The notes under the pieces: generated by a model
What the model was told of the DNA's origin: nothing
What the model saw: the letters and a program-made list of their open reading frames with translations, nothing else
Databases searched by the model: none
Program-made: the position numbers and the translations under genes
In this document: in pieces, positions 34,302 to 42,313 of the stretch
Layout: each line of letters begins with the position of its first letter
Position numbering within the stretch: position 1 is the stretch's first letter
NCBI GenBank assembly: GCA_020632715.1
Contig: JACKFA010000001.1
Coordinates: 1,807,581 to 1,871,580 of the forward strand
Direction of reading: 5' to 3'
Origin: Deltaproteobacteria bacterium
Lineage (GTDB): Bacteria > Myxococcota_A > UBA9042 > PHBI01
DNA: 64,000 nucleotides

Positions 34302-35507
34302 ATGGTCGAATTCGCCGATGTCGAGAGCGCCCGCGAGGTGATTCGCGGTCATACTTACCTGACGCCTTGTGCGCATTCGGCGACTTTGAGCCGGATGACC
34401 GGGGCGAAGGTCTATCTGAAGCTCGAAAACCTACAGATGACAGGCTCCTACAAGGAGCGTGGCGCCCTCAATCGCATCGCCCGACTCGACGACGACGAGC
34501 GCGCACGCGGCGTCGTCGCGTCGTCTGCCGGCAATCACGCGCAGGGTGTGGCTTATCACGCGACGCGACTCGGGATCCGCTCGACGATCGTGATGCCCAC
34601 GTACACGCCGCTCATCAAAGTGACCTCGACGCGGCGATACGGCGCCGACGTCATTCTCCACGGCGACAGCTATGACGCCGCATACGCCGAGGCGCGGCGC
34701 ATCGCCGACGAGACCGGCGCCGTCTTCGTCCATCCCTTCGACGACCCCGCCATTGTCGCGGGGCAGGGGACCGTCGGCCTCGAGCTCCTCGAGCAGAACC
34801 CCTACCTCGACGCGGTCGTCGTCCCGGTCGGTGGCGGCGGGCTCATCGCCGGGATGGCGATCGCGCTGAAGGCGATCAACCCGCGGATTCGCGTGTATGG
34901 CGTGGAATCGGCGGCCATGCCGGGCATGAAGCGGAGCCTCGAGGCCGGGCACGTGGTGTCGATCGCTGCCCAGCGGACCCTCGCCGAGGGGATCGCGGTT
35001 CGCCGGGTCGGCGACATCGCCTTCGACATCTGCCGGCAATCGGTCGACGACATCGTCACCGTCGACGACGAGGAGATCGCGAGCGCCGTCCTGACCCTCC
35101 TCGAGGTCGAGAAGACGGTCGCCGAGGGCGCCGGCGCCGTGGCCCTCGCGGCCCTGATGGCCGAGCGGCTGCCGGTGAAGGGCAAGAAGGTCGCGCTGGT
35201 CCTCACCGGCGGCAATATCGATGTGACCGTACTCGCGCGCATCATCCAGCGCGGTCTCGTCAAGGACGGGCGCATGGGGCGCTTCGAGGTCGCCCTCCCG
35301 GACGTCCCGGGCGCGCTCGCGCGCCTGACCGACGTCGTCGCCCGCGCTGGCGCGAACATCATGCACATCACCCACAACCGCGCGTTCATCCGCGGGCCGC
35401 TCGGCGAGACCATCGTCACCCTCGAGCTCGAGACGCGCAGCCACGACCACATCACCGAGATCCTCGGCGTCCTCACCGGCGAGGGCTTCAACGTCACGGC
35501 GAGCTGA
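34302..35507 (+). CDS. ilvA: Threonine ammonia-lyase with ACT domain
   Basis: PLP enzyme that converts threonine to 2-oxobutanoate and ammonia, the first step of isoleucine synthesis. 401 aa, the shorter one-ACT class close to TdcB/short IlvA. The PLP lysine is in M-T-G-S-Y-K-E-R-G-A. S-S-A-G-N-H-A-Q-G and the phosphate loop V-G-G-G-G-L-I-A-G follow. A C-terminal ACT-type domain starts near residue 325 (F-E-V-A-L-P-D-V-P-G-A-L-A-R-L-T-D-V-V) and fits feedback control. The first 40 or so codons are less GC-rich than the rest of the gene. A catabolic TdcB role cannot be excluded because no ilv genes are adjacent. Confidence 0.9.
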   Translation: MVEFADVESAREVIRGHTYLTPCAHSATLSRMTGAKVYLKLENLQMTGSYKERGALNRIARLDDDERARGVVASSAGNHAQGVAYHATRLGIRSTIVMPTYTPLIKVTSTRRYGADVILHGDSYDAAYAEARRIADETGAVFVHPFDDPAIVAGQGTVGLELLEQNPYLDAVVVPVGGGGLIAGMAIALKAINPRIRVYGVESAAMPGMKRSLEAGHVVSIAAQRTLAEGIAVRRVGDIAFDICRQSVDDIVTVDDEEIASAVLTLLEVEKTVAEGAGAVALAALMAERLPVKGKKVALVLTGGNIDVTVLARIIQRGLVKDGRMGRFEVALPDVPGALARLTDVVARAGANIMHITHNRAFIRGPLGETIVTLELETRSHDHITEILGVLTGEGFNVTAS

Positions 35508-35672
35508 CGACGTCGTGGGCGGCGCGTCGCCGCGCGCCACCCGGCCAAAGACTTCGTGACAACCCGGGCGCCCGCCGCTATCACGTCCGCCGCGGCGAGG
35601 CGCCACCCGAGCGTCGCCCAGCCGGCCCGCGCGGCCGCGCCCCCCAGGCTGACGGATGATGTTCCCGGTCCC

Positions 35673-37148
35673 ATGAAGCGCTTCGGTCTGAGAGAGAGCC
35701 TGCTGGTCTTCGCCGTGGTCGTCGGCGTCTACGCCCTCGTCGCCTGGGACCGGCTCGCCAAGCCCTCACCGCAGTTCCACTTCATCGATCTCGCGAGCTC
35801 CTTCCTCCACGGCCGCCTCGACACCGACACCCCCCGGCAGCGCTCGACCACCCACCGCGACGACGATCCGCAGGGCTATCGCGAGGCCATCGCCCGCTCC
35901 GAGCAGGCCGGCGGCTGGAACGACTGGGCCGCCCTCCGCACCCTCACCCTGAAGGACGGGCAGGTCGTCCACGGCCGCTTCGCCTACCCCGGCGACCCCT
36001 CCGAGAAGCGCCACCTCTTCCACACCGACGACGGCTACGAGCTCAAGATCGTCGTCCCGCAGGACCTCGCCCGCACCTGCGGCGAGAGCGGCCACGCCCT
36101 CTGCGACGAGACGAGCTGGTTCGTCTCCTTCCCGCCGTTCCCGGCGCTCGTCTTCCTGCCGTTCGTCGCCATCTCCGGCTACGACGTCAACGACGTCATC
36201 ATCACGATCGTCATCGCCGGCTTCAGCGCGGTCCTCCTCTTCTGGTTCCTCTCGCTCCTCGCCGTCCGCGGCCACTCGCGCCGCACGACGCGCGAGAACC
36301 TCTGGCTCACCTTCGCGTTCGCCTTCGGCTCGGTCGCCTTCTTCTCGAGCGTCCGCGGCGAGGTCTGGTTCACGGCGCTCGTCTTCGGCGTCGCCCTCAA
36401 CCTCGGCTACATGCTCGCGGCGCTCGACGCGCGCCACCCCGTCCTCGCCGGGCTCCTCCTCGGCCTCGGGCTCTCGACCCGCACGCCCATCGCGTTCTGC
36501 TTCGTCTTCTTCGCGTGGCAGCTCTTCTTCCCAGGCGGGCGCTGGGTCCCCGGCCGCACGCGTGAGATCCTGAAGACCGGCGCCCTCTTCGCCGCGCCCA
36601 TCATCGTCATCGGCGGGCTCCTCGTCTGGTACAACAAGGCCCGCTTCGGACACGCCTTCGAGTTCGGCCACAGCTACCTCTCCGGCGGTGCCGCCGACCG
36701 CGTGCGCGACTACGGCATGTTCAACACGGCCTACCTCAACCGGAACCTGCTGTCCGCCCTCGTCTCCGTGCCGCGCCTCATCCCGGACGCGCCGTACGTG
36801 CAGGTCTCCACCCACGGGCTCGGGCTCCTCTTCACGACGCCCATCTTCGTGGGGCTCCTGTGGCCGCGCGAGAAGCCCGGCCTCCACGGCGCCCTCTGGC
36901 TCACCGTGGCCGCCGCCGCCATCCCCGGGCTCCTCTACCAGAACACCGGCTGGGTGCAGTTCGGCTTCCGCTTCGCGCTCGACTACATGCCGTACCTGTT
37001 CGCGCTCCTCGCCATCGGCGGGCGGCCGCTCTCGCGCGTCGCCATCGCGCTCATCCTCTTCGGCATCGCGGTGAACCTCTTCGGCGCCATCACGTTCAAC
37101 CGCTTCCCGCAGTTCTACTACGAGACGCTCCTCCCCGGCGCGACCTGA
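35673..37148 (+). CDS. Polytopic membrane protein, possible GT-C glycosyltransferase
   Basis: 491 aa from ATG 35673, which opens R-E-S-L-L-V-F-A-V-V-V-G-V-Y-A-L-V as the first TM helix. A periplasmic loop of about 120 residues follows, then about ten TM helices. The overall layout (one helix, a large first loop, a helical bundle) resembles GT-C mannosyltransferases, but the first-loop acidic motif is not clear, so the enzyme call is tentative. R-T-P-I-A-F-C-F-V-F-F-A-W and Y-N-K-A-R-F-G-H-A-F-E-F-G occur in similar bacterial membrane proteins. It is 165 bp after ilvA and convergent with dedA. Confidence 0.6.
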   Translation: MKRFGLRESLLVFAVVVGVYALVAWDRLAKPSPQFHFIDLASSFLHGRLDTDTPRQRSTTHRDDDPQGYREAIARSEQAGGWNDWAALRTLTLKDGQVVHGRFAYPGDPSEKRHLFHTDDGYELKIVVPQDLARTCGESGHALCDETSWFVSFPPFPALVFLPFVAISGYDVNDVIITIVIAGFSAVLLFWFLSLLAVRGHSRRTTRENLWLTFAFAFGSVAFFSSVRGEVWFTALVFGVALNLGYMLAALDARHPVLAGLLLGLGLSTRTPIAFCFVFFAWQLFFPGGRWVPGRTREILKTGALFAAPIIVIGGLLVWYNKARFGHAFEFGHSYLSGGAADRVRDYGMFNTAYLNRNLLSALVSVPRLIPDAPYVQVSTHGLGLLFTTPIFVGLLWPREKPGLHGALWLTVAAAAIPGLLYQNTGWVQFGFRFALDYMPYLFALLAIGGRPLSRVAIALILFGIAVNLFGAITFNRFPQFYYETLLPGAT

Positions 37149-37157
37149 TCTGCCAGG

Positions 37158-37174
37158 ATGACGCGCCGCGTCAT
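37158..37174. repeat. 17-bp palindrome, copy 2
   Basis: Identical to the copy at 17161-17177 (ATGACGC-GCC-GCGTCAT). It lies between convergent genes, and its last bases include the stop codon of the dedA-like gene. Confidence 0.75.
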
Positions 37175-37785
37175 GTCTCGCGCGCGCGCCGCCGCTTGAG
37201 CACGAACCGGGCGATCACCACGGCCAGCACGACGCCGACGACGGCCCACACGACGATCGTGTAGCGCCCGACGAGCGCGTCGAGCTCCTCGACGTTGTCA
37301 CCGACCGCGAAGCCGACCGCGAGCAGGAGCGCGTTCCAGAGGACCGCGCTCACGGCGCACCAGAACGCGACGCGCCCCGCGCCGAGCCCGGCCACGCCCG
37401 CCGCCACGAAGAAGAACGCGCGGATCCCGGGCACGAAGCGGTTCACCGCCAGGTACCACGCGCCGCGCCGCTCGAACTGCCCGGCGATCCCGTGGATCGC
37501 GTCGCGCCACGCGGGCCGCAGCCGCTCGAGCCGCCCGCTCGCGTGAAGCCAGCGCCCGATCTGCCAGTCGACGAGCCCACCCGCGACCGCGCCCCCCGTC
37601 ACGAGCGCGAGCACCGGCCACGGGCTCCAGTCGAACGCCGCGACCAGGACCGCGCCCGCGACGACCACCGTGTCGCCCGGGAACGGCGGGAAGACGTACT
37701 CCACGAAGGCGCCGAAGAGGAGCGCCCCGTAGGTCAGCGCCGGCGGCCACTCGCGGATGTCCGCGAGCACCTCGGCGAGGCTCAT
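37171..37785 (-). CDS. DedA family (VTT domain) membrane protein
   Basis: 204 aa. DedA/VTT proteins reside in the inner membrane, and some flip undecaprenyl phosphate or phospholipids. The marks are E-Y-V-F-P-P-F-P-G-D-T-V, G-A-V-A-G-G-L-V-D-W-Q-I-G-R, and the re-entrant segment N-R-F-V-P-G-I-R-A-F-F-F-V-A-A-G with its conserved F-x-R-x-x-P-G-x-R-like core. It starts 10 bp after the gltX stop and is the last gene of the five-gene operon that begins at 42186. A lipid-carrier role would suit its company with a glycerol-1-phosphate dehydrogenase, but that is inference. Confidence 0.88.
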   Translation of the reverse strand: MSLAEVLADIREWPPALTYGALLFGAFVEYVFPPFPGDTVVVAGAVLVAAFDWSPWPVLALVTGGAVAGGLVDWQIGRWLHASGRLERLRPAWRDAIHGIAGQFERRGAWYLAVNRFVPGIRAFFFVAAGVAGLGAGRVAFWCAVSAVLWNALLLAVGFAVGDNVEELDALVGRYTIVVWAVVGVVLAVVIARFVLKRRRARET

Positions 37786-37795
37786 GGCGCCGTCG

Positions 37796-39271
37796 TCACG
37801 GGGCCAGCACCGCGAGCGCCTCGCGGAGCCGCGCCTGGCAGCGCGCCTTCCCGATGACCTCCATGGTCTCGAAGAGCGGCGGCGTCGCGGTCTCCCCGGT
37901 GACGGCCGTGCGCAGCATCCCGAACAGATCCCGCGCCTTCCACCCGGTCACCTCGCACTGCTCGCGGCACACCGCCTCGAGCGGCTCGTTCCGCCAGTCG
38001 GTCACGCCGTCGAGCACCTCGGTGACGTCCTTCAGCACCCGATGTGCCGCGTCCTTGTCGCCGACCTTCTTCGGCACGAGATCATCGGCCGTCAGCGCGC
38101 GCGGCGGCCCGAGGAAGTACGCCGTCTTCCCGACGAAGTCCCCGAGGGTCGTCACGCGCTCCTGCACGAGCGGGGCGAGGCGCGTGAGGTAGTCCGCCCC
38201 GAAGAGCCAGCCCGTCAGCCGCTCGACGAGCTCCGCGTGCGTGAGCTCGCGCAGGTAGAGCCCGTTCAGCCAGCCGAGCTTGTCGAGGTCGAAGATCGGG
38301 CCCGAGAGGCTCATCCGCGAGAAGTCGAAGTGCTCGACCATCTGCCCATAGGTGAACTTCTCGGACTCGTCCGGCATCGACCAGCCCATGCGCCCGAGGA
38401 AGTTCACCATCGCCTCCGGCAGATAGCCGGACGCGCGGTAATACTCGAGTGACACGGGGTTCTTCCGCTTGCTGATCTTGGACTTGTCCTTGTTCCGCAG
38501 GAGCGGCATATGCACGAACGCGGGCGGCTCCCACCCGAACGCGTCGTAGAGCGCCACGTGCTTCGGCGTCGACGGGATCCACTCCTCCGCGCGGATCACG
38601 TGGGTGATGCGCATCAGGTGGTCGTCGACGACGTTCGCGAGGTGGTAGGTCGGGAAGCCGTCGCTCTTGAGGAGGATCTGGTCGTCCACCTCGGCCGCGT
38701 CGATCTCGATGGGGCCGCGCAGGCCGTCGACGAAGCCGATCCGCCCCTCGAGCGGCATCTTCAGGCGGATCACGTGCTCCTCGCCGGCCGCGAGGCGGCG
38801 CGCGACCTCGTCGCGTGGCAGATCGCGATAGCGCCGGTCATAGGCGGTCCGCCGGCCCTCGGCCTGCGCCGTCGCGCGCATCTCCTCGAGCTCCTCGGCG
38901 GTCGCGAAGCACGGGTAGGCGTGCCCGCTGTCGACGAGCTGCTGCGCGTGCTCGCGGTAGATCGCGGTGCGCTCGCTCTGCCGGTACGGCCCGTACTCGC
39001 CGCCGACGTCGGGCCCCTCGTGCCAGTCGAGGCCGAGCCAGCGCAGGCTCGCGAAGATCGCCTTCTCGCTCGCCTCGTTCGAGCGCTTCTGATCGGTGTC
39101 CTCGATGCGGAGGACGAAGCGCCCGCCGTGCTTCTCGGCGAACGCCTTGTTGAAGAGGGCGATGTACGCGGTGCCGACGTGCGGGTCGCCCGTCGGGCTC
39201 GGCGCGATGCGCACGCGCACGGGGCGGTCGGTCGGGATCGGGATGGCGCTCGGGGGCGTCGTCGTGCTCAT
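37796..39271 (-). CDS. gltX: Glutamyl-tRNA synthetase
   Basis: Charges tRNA-Glu (two copies are in this window) and perhaps tRNA-Gln. 491 aa, normal length. The HIGH-type motif is A-P-S-P-T-G-D-P-H-V-G-T and the KMSKS-type motif is D-K-S-K-I-S-K-R. R-I-E-D-T-D and the anticodon-binding helical C-terminal part are present. Its ATG overlaps the gmk stop by 4 bases. The S-K-I-S-K-R form is that of a discriminating or non-discriminating bacterial GluRS; no glnS or gatCAB is in the window to tell which. Confidence 0.95.
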   Translation of the reverse strand: MSTTTPPSAIPIPTDRPVRVRIAPSPTGDPHVGTAYIALFNKAFAEKHGGRFVLRIEDTDQKRSNEASEKAIFASLRWLGLDWHEGPDVGGEYGPYRQSERTAIYREHAQQLVDSGHAYPCFATAEELEEMRATAQAEGRRTAYDRRYRDLPRDEVARRLAAGEEHVIRLKMPLEGRIGFVDGLRGPIEIDAAEVDDQILLKSDGFPTYHLANVVDDHLMRITHVIRAEEWIPSTPKHVALYDAFGWEPPAFVHMPLLRNKDKSKISKRKNPVSLEYYRASGYLPEAMVNFLGRMGWSMPDESEKFTYGQMVEHFDFSRMSLSGPIFDLDKLGWLNGLYLRELTHAELVERLTGWLFGADYLTRLAPLVQERVTTLGDFVGKTAYFLGPPRALTADDLVPKKVGDKDAAHRVLKDVTEVLDGVTDWRNEPLEAVCREQCEVTGWKARDLFGMLRTAVTGETATPPLFETMEVIGKARCQARLREALAVLAP

Positions 39272-39945
39272 GGCTTGGGTCTCTGCTCCGTCTCGCGCAG
39301 GAGCCGCTCCATCAGCGGGAGCTGCCGGTGACACCGCCGGCGCTCGGCGCGGATGATGGCGGCGAAGTCGGCGACGGCCTGCGCGACGTCGTCGTTGACG
39401 ATGAGGTACTGGTAGGTGCCCGCGCAGGCGATCTCCGCCTCGGAGCGCGCGAGGCGGATCGCGAGCTGCGCCTCGTCCTCGGTCTTGCGCCCGCGGAGCC
39501 GCGCCTCGAGCGCGGTGATGGACGGGGGCAGGATGAAGATCGACACCGCGTCCGGGTAGACCGAGCGCAGCTGCTCGGCCCCCTGCACGTCGATGTCGAG
39601 CACGATGTCGCGCCCGGCCGCGCGGAGGCGGGCGATCTCGGCCTTGCTCGTGCCGTAGCGGCGGGCGTGGACGGGCGCCCACTCCGCGAACGCCTCCGCG
39701 GCGACCATGGCGCCGAAGGTGTCGTCGTCGACGTAGTAGTAGTCGACCCCCTCGCGCTCGCCGGGACGCGGCGGCCGCGTCGTGTGGCTCACCGAGAGCG
39801 CGAGGCGCGCGTCGCTCCCGAGGAGCCCGCGCAGGACCGTGGATTTCCCGACCCCGCTCGGCCCGGTCATCACGATGAGCAGCCCCGGCTGCGGCTCGGC
39901 GACGCCGTCGGCGCCGACCTCAGGCGATGTTCTGGGCTTGCTCAC
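39268..39945 (-). CDS. gmk: Guanylate kinase
   Basis: Phosphorylates GMP to GDP using ATP. 225 aa; the usual length is about 200, and the extra is a Pro-rich N-terminus of about 20 residues. The P-loop is T-G-P-S-G-V-G-K-S-T. The GMP-binding part is S-H-T-T-R-P-P-R-P-G-E, followed by D-Y-Y-Y-V and the lid R-L-R-G-R-K-T-E-D. The 5' end overlaps yicC by 26 bases and the 3' end overlaps gltX by 4, so the genes are cotranscribed and likely translationally coupled. The yicC-gmk pairing is conserved in many bacteria. Confidence 0.95.
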   Translation of the reverse strand: MSKPRTSPEVGADGVAEPQPGLLIVMTGPSGVGKSTVLRGLLGSDARLALSVSHTTRPPRPGEREGVDYYYVDDDTFGAMVAAEAFAEWAPVHARRYGTSKAEIARLRAAGRDIVLDIDVQGAEQLRSVYPDAVSIFILPPSITALEARLRGRKTEDEAQLAIRLARSEAEIACAGTYQYLIVNDDVAQAVADFAAIIRAERRRCHRQLPLMERLLRETEQRPKP

Positions 39946-40810
39946 GCACCTTCTCCAGCTCGACCTTGCCGTCCACGACGCGCCCGGCGATGTCCGCGTC
40001 GCGGCACTTCGATCCGATGGTGTTCAGCTCCCGCAGGAGCTCCTGCGACAGGAAGTCGAGGCGCCGCCCGCAGGGCTCGGTGTCCGCCCCCGCGAGCGCC
40101 TCGCGGAAGCGCTCGAGGTGGGTCCGCGCGCGCACGATCTCCTCGGTGATGTCGGCGCGATCGGCCATCACGACGAGCTCCGCCGTGACGCGCCCCGGGT
40201 CGAGCTCGAGCCCGAGCTTCGCCTCGGCCCGCGCGAAGCGCTGCCGGAGCGCCGCCTCCATCCCCTCGAGGACGGCGGGCGCCGCGACCTCGACCTCGCC
40301 GAGCAGCGCCTCGAGGGTGCCCACGCGGGCGAGGAGATCGGCCGCGAGGGCCTCTCCTTCGCGCTCGCGCATCGCGATGAGCCCGGCGACGGCGTCCTCG
40401 GCCGCCCCGAGCACCAGCGCCTCGGCGTCCTCCGGCGGGAGCGACGGGGACTGCACGTGCAGCACGTTCGCGTGCCGGAGCACCAGATCCAGCCCCGGCG
40501 GCGCCGCGCCGCACGCGGCGGCGAGCTCCTGGAGCGCCGTCATCACCGCGGTCGCCGCGCCGACGTCGACCGTCACCTCGGGCGCCGTCCCGGCCGCGAG
40601 CTCGACGCGCGCGATGGCGTCGACGGCGCCGCGCACGAGGCGGTCGCGGAGGAGCGCCTTCAGCGCGGGCTCCGCGGTCGCGAGCTCGGCCGGCAGCGTC
40701 ACGCGCGGCGAGAAGCCCTTGTGGTTCACGCTCCGGACCTCGACGCGCACGACGTAGCCGCCACGCGTGGCCGTCCCGGCGCCGTAGCCGGTCATGCTCG
40801 CGACGCTCAT
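39920..40810 (-). CDS. yicC: YicC/YloC family endoribonuclease
   Basis: 296 aa. The family start S-M-T-G-Y-G-A-G and V-E-V-R-S-V-N-H-K-G, and the C-terminal T-H-L-E-R-F-R-E-A-L, G-R-R-L-D-F-L-S-Q-E-L-L-R-E-L-N-T-I-G-S-K leave no doubt about membership. YicC of E. coli is an RNase that promotes decay of a small RNA. Overlap with the preceding gene (ATGA, 4 bases) and with gmk (26 bases) puts it in the middle of the operon. Confidence 0.92.
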   Translation of the reverse strand: MSVASMTGYGAGTATRGGYVVRVEVRSVNHKGFSPRVTLPAELATAEPALKALLRDRLVRGAVDAIARVELAAGTAPEVTVDVGAATAVMTALQELAAACGAAPPGLDLVLRHANVLHVQSPSLPPEDAEALVLGAAEDAVAGLIAMREREGEALAADLLARVGTLEALLGEVEVAAPAVLEGMEAALRQRFARAEAKLGLELDPGRVTAELVVMADRADITEEIVRARTHLERFREALAGADTEPCGRRLDFLSQELLRELNTIGSKCRDADIAGRVVDGKVELEKVREQAQNIA

Positions 40811-42186
40811 GGCGCGCTCGCGTCCGGCGCTTCCGTCTCGGCGACGACGGCCTCGGCCCAGCCCTCGAGGAGGCCGAGGTCGTCCATGAGGTCGAACGCG
40901 ACGTAGCGGTTGCGCATGTGCCGGCACACGCGCAGCGTCTTCACGGCGCGCGCGGCGTCCACGCCGATCCGGCTCGCCCGATCCGGGCACCCCGCGGCGC
41001 GCAGCGCCTCGGTGATCTCGGCGGCCGGCATCAGGACGGCGCGCAGCTTCTCGCGGATCTCGGGCCAGCGATCTCGCACGCGCTCGAGCTCCGCGCGGAG
41101 CTCGCCCGCGACGAGCTGCTTCTGCGCGAGCTGATCGCGCAGCTCCGCCACCACCGGCGCCGACAGCGTGTCGTGCACGTCGCCGAGGCGGTCGAGCCAC
41201 GCCTTGTCGGGGCGCCGCTGCGCGCACTGCACCGGGTGGATGTCGCGCGCCTCGAGGGCGACGAGCCGCTCGAAGAGGAGCGCCGAGAGGCGCGTCGCGA
41301 TCCCGACCTGCGTGCCGTGGAGCCCGTGGAGCGGGAGCCCGCGGTCGAACTGCTCCATGTCCCAGTAGTGGCTGATGAGGTGCTCGCCGCCCGACGCCGG
41401 CGCCGAGCTCCCGGCGATGGTCATCGAGAACCCCGAGAGCAGGATGCACTCCATGAGCACGGTCAGGCCGTCGTGATCGGCCCGCCCCACCGCGCGCGCG
41501 CTGTCGAGCAGGCGCGCGAAGACGTCGTCGAGCAGATCCGACGGCGCCGAGCTGTACGGCACGTCGCGCACGAGGTGCGAGAGCAGCCAGTCGGCGTTCG
41601 AGTAGGGCTTCGAGAGCAGATCGCCGAAGCCCGCGCGGTTGAGCTCCGCGGGGGCCGCCGCGAGCACGTCGATGTCGGCGAAGATGGCGATGGGCTGCCG
41701 CGCGGGCAGCGTGCGCTTCACGCCGGCGATGAGGATCGCGGCGATGAGGGAGGTGTACCCGTTCATGCTCGCGGCGGTCGGCACGACGACGTAGTCGCGG
41801 TCGAGCTCGTGCGCGGCCATCTTGACGATGTCGTTGACGGTGCCCGCGCCGACGGCGACCGGGATCGCGTGGCGGTTCGCCGCGAGGATGGCCTTCAGCG
41901 CGTGGATGACGCCGTCCTCGCAGACGAGGTGGTCGTCCTCGGGGCGCGGCTCGAGCACGAGGCGGCGCACGTTGCGCCCGCTCGCCTCGAGCGCGGCCTC
42001 GACGCGGTCGCCCGCGGCCACGATGGTGTGCTCGTCGGCGATGAGGACGACGTCGCCCGCGAGCCCGTCGCGGGTGAGCCAGCGGGGCAGCTCCTCGATC
42101 GCGCGGGCGCCGAGCGTCACGTGGCGCGTCCGACCGGGGGTCTTCGCGAGCGCGGCAGGGGCGGTGAGGCGGTCGAGGGTCGTCAT
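40807..42186 (-). CDS. sn-glycerol-1-phosphate dehydrogenase (EgsA/AraM family)
   Basis: 459 aa from ATG 42186. Family members reduce dihydroxyacetone phosphate to sn-glycerol-1-phosphate, the backbone of archaeal ether lipids, and in Bacillus feed heptaprenylglyceryl phosphate. Visible motifs are V-G-A-G-T-V-N-D-I-V-K, V-P-T-A-A-S-M-N-G-Y-T-S, F-G-D-L-L-S-K-P-Y-S-N-A-D-W, and the metal-site region S-G-G-E-H-L-I-S-H-Y-W-D-M with L-H-G-L-H-G-T-Q-V-G. It is the first gene of a run that overlaps yicC and continues to gmk, gltX and dedA. The start is chosen as the first ATG after the divergent promoter region; a longer frame extends into the relA gene. Confidence 0.85.
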   Translation of the reverse strand: MTTLDRLTAPAALAKTPGRTRHVTLGARAIEELPRWLTRDGLAGDVVLIADEHTIVAAGDRVEAALEASGRNVRRLVLEPRPEDDHLVCEDGVIHALKAILAANRHAIPVAVGAGTVNDIVKMAAHELDRDYVVVPTAASMNGYTSLIAAILIAGVKRTLPARQPIAIFADIDVLAAAPAELNRAGFGDLLSKPYSNADWLLSHLVRDVPYSSAPSDLLDDVFARLLDSARAVGRADHDGLTVLMECILLSGFSMTIAGSSAPASGGEHLISHYWDMEQFDRGLPLHGLHGTQVGIATRLSALLFERLVALEARDIHPVQCAQRRPDKAWLDRLGDVHDTLSAPVVAELRDQLAQKQLVAGELRAELERVRDRWPEIREKLRAVLMPAAEITEALRAAGCPDRASRIGVDAARAVKTLRVCRHMRNRYVAFDLMDDLGLLEGWAEAVVAETEAPDASAP

Positions 42187-42277
42187 GGGCGCGGAAGATA
42201 GCCGCTCCTGCCGTGGGCGTCGAGGGTCGTCCGCGCCCGCGTCGGGTACAAGCGCGAGCCGCCGCTCGGCATCCTCG

Positions 42278-42306
42278 TTGCTCCCCCGCGGCCGTGGGCG
42301 TACATT
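42278..42306 (+). promoter_or_regulatory. Promoter of relA/spoT, apparently leaderless
   Basis: TTGCTC (42278-42283), a 17-base spacer and TACATT (42301-42306). The ATG is at 42314, where transcription is expected to begin, so the mRNA may lack a leader. No ribosome-binding site is visible before the ATG. Confidence 0.6.
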
Positions 42307-42313
42307 TTCCGTT

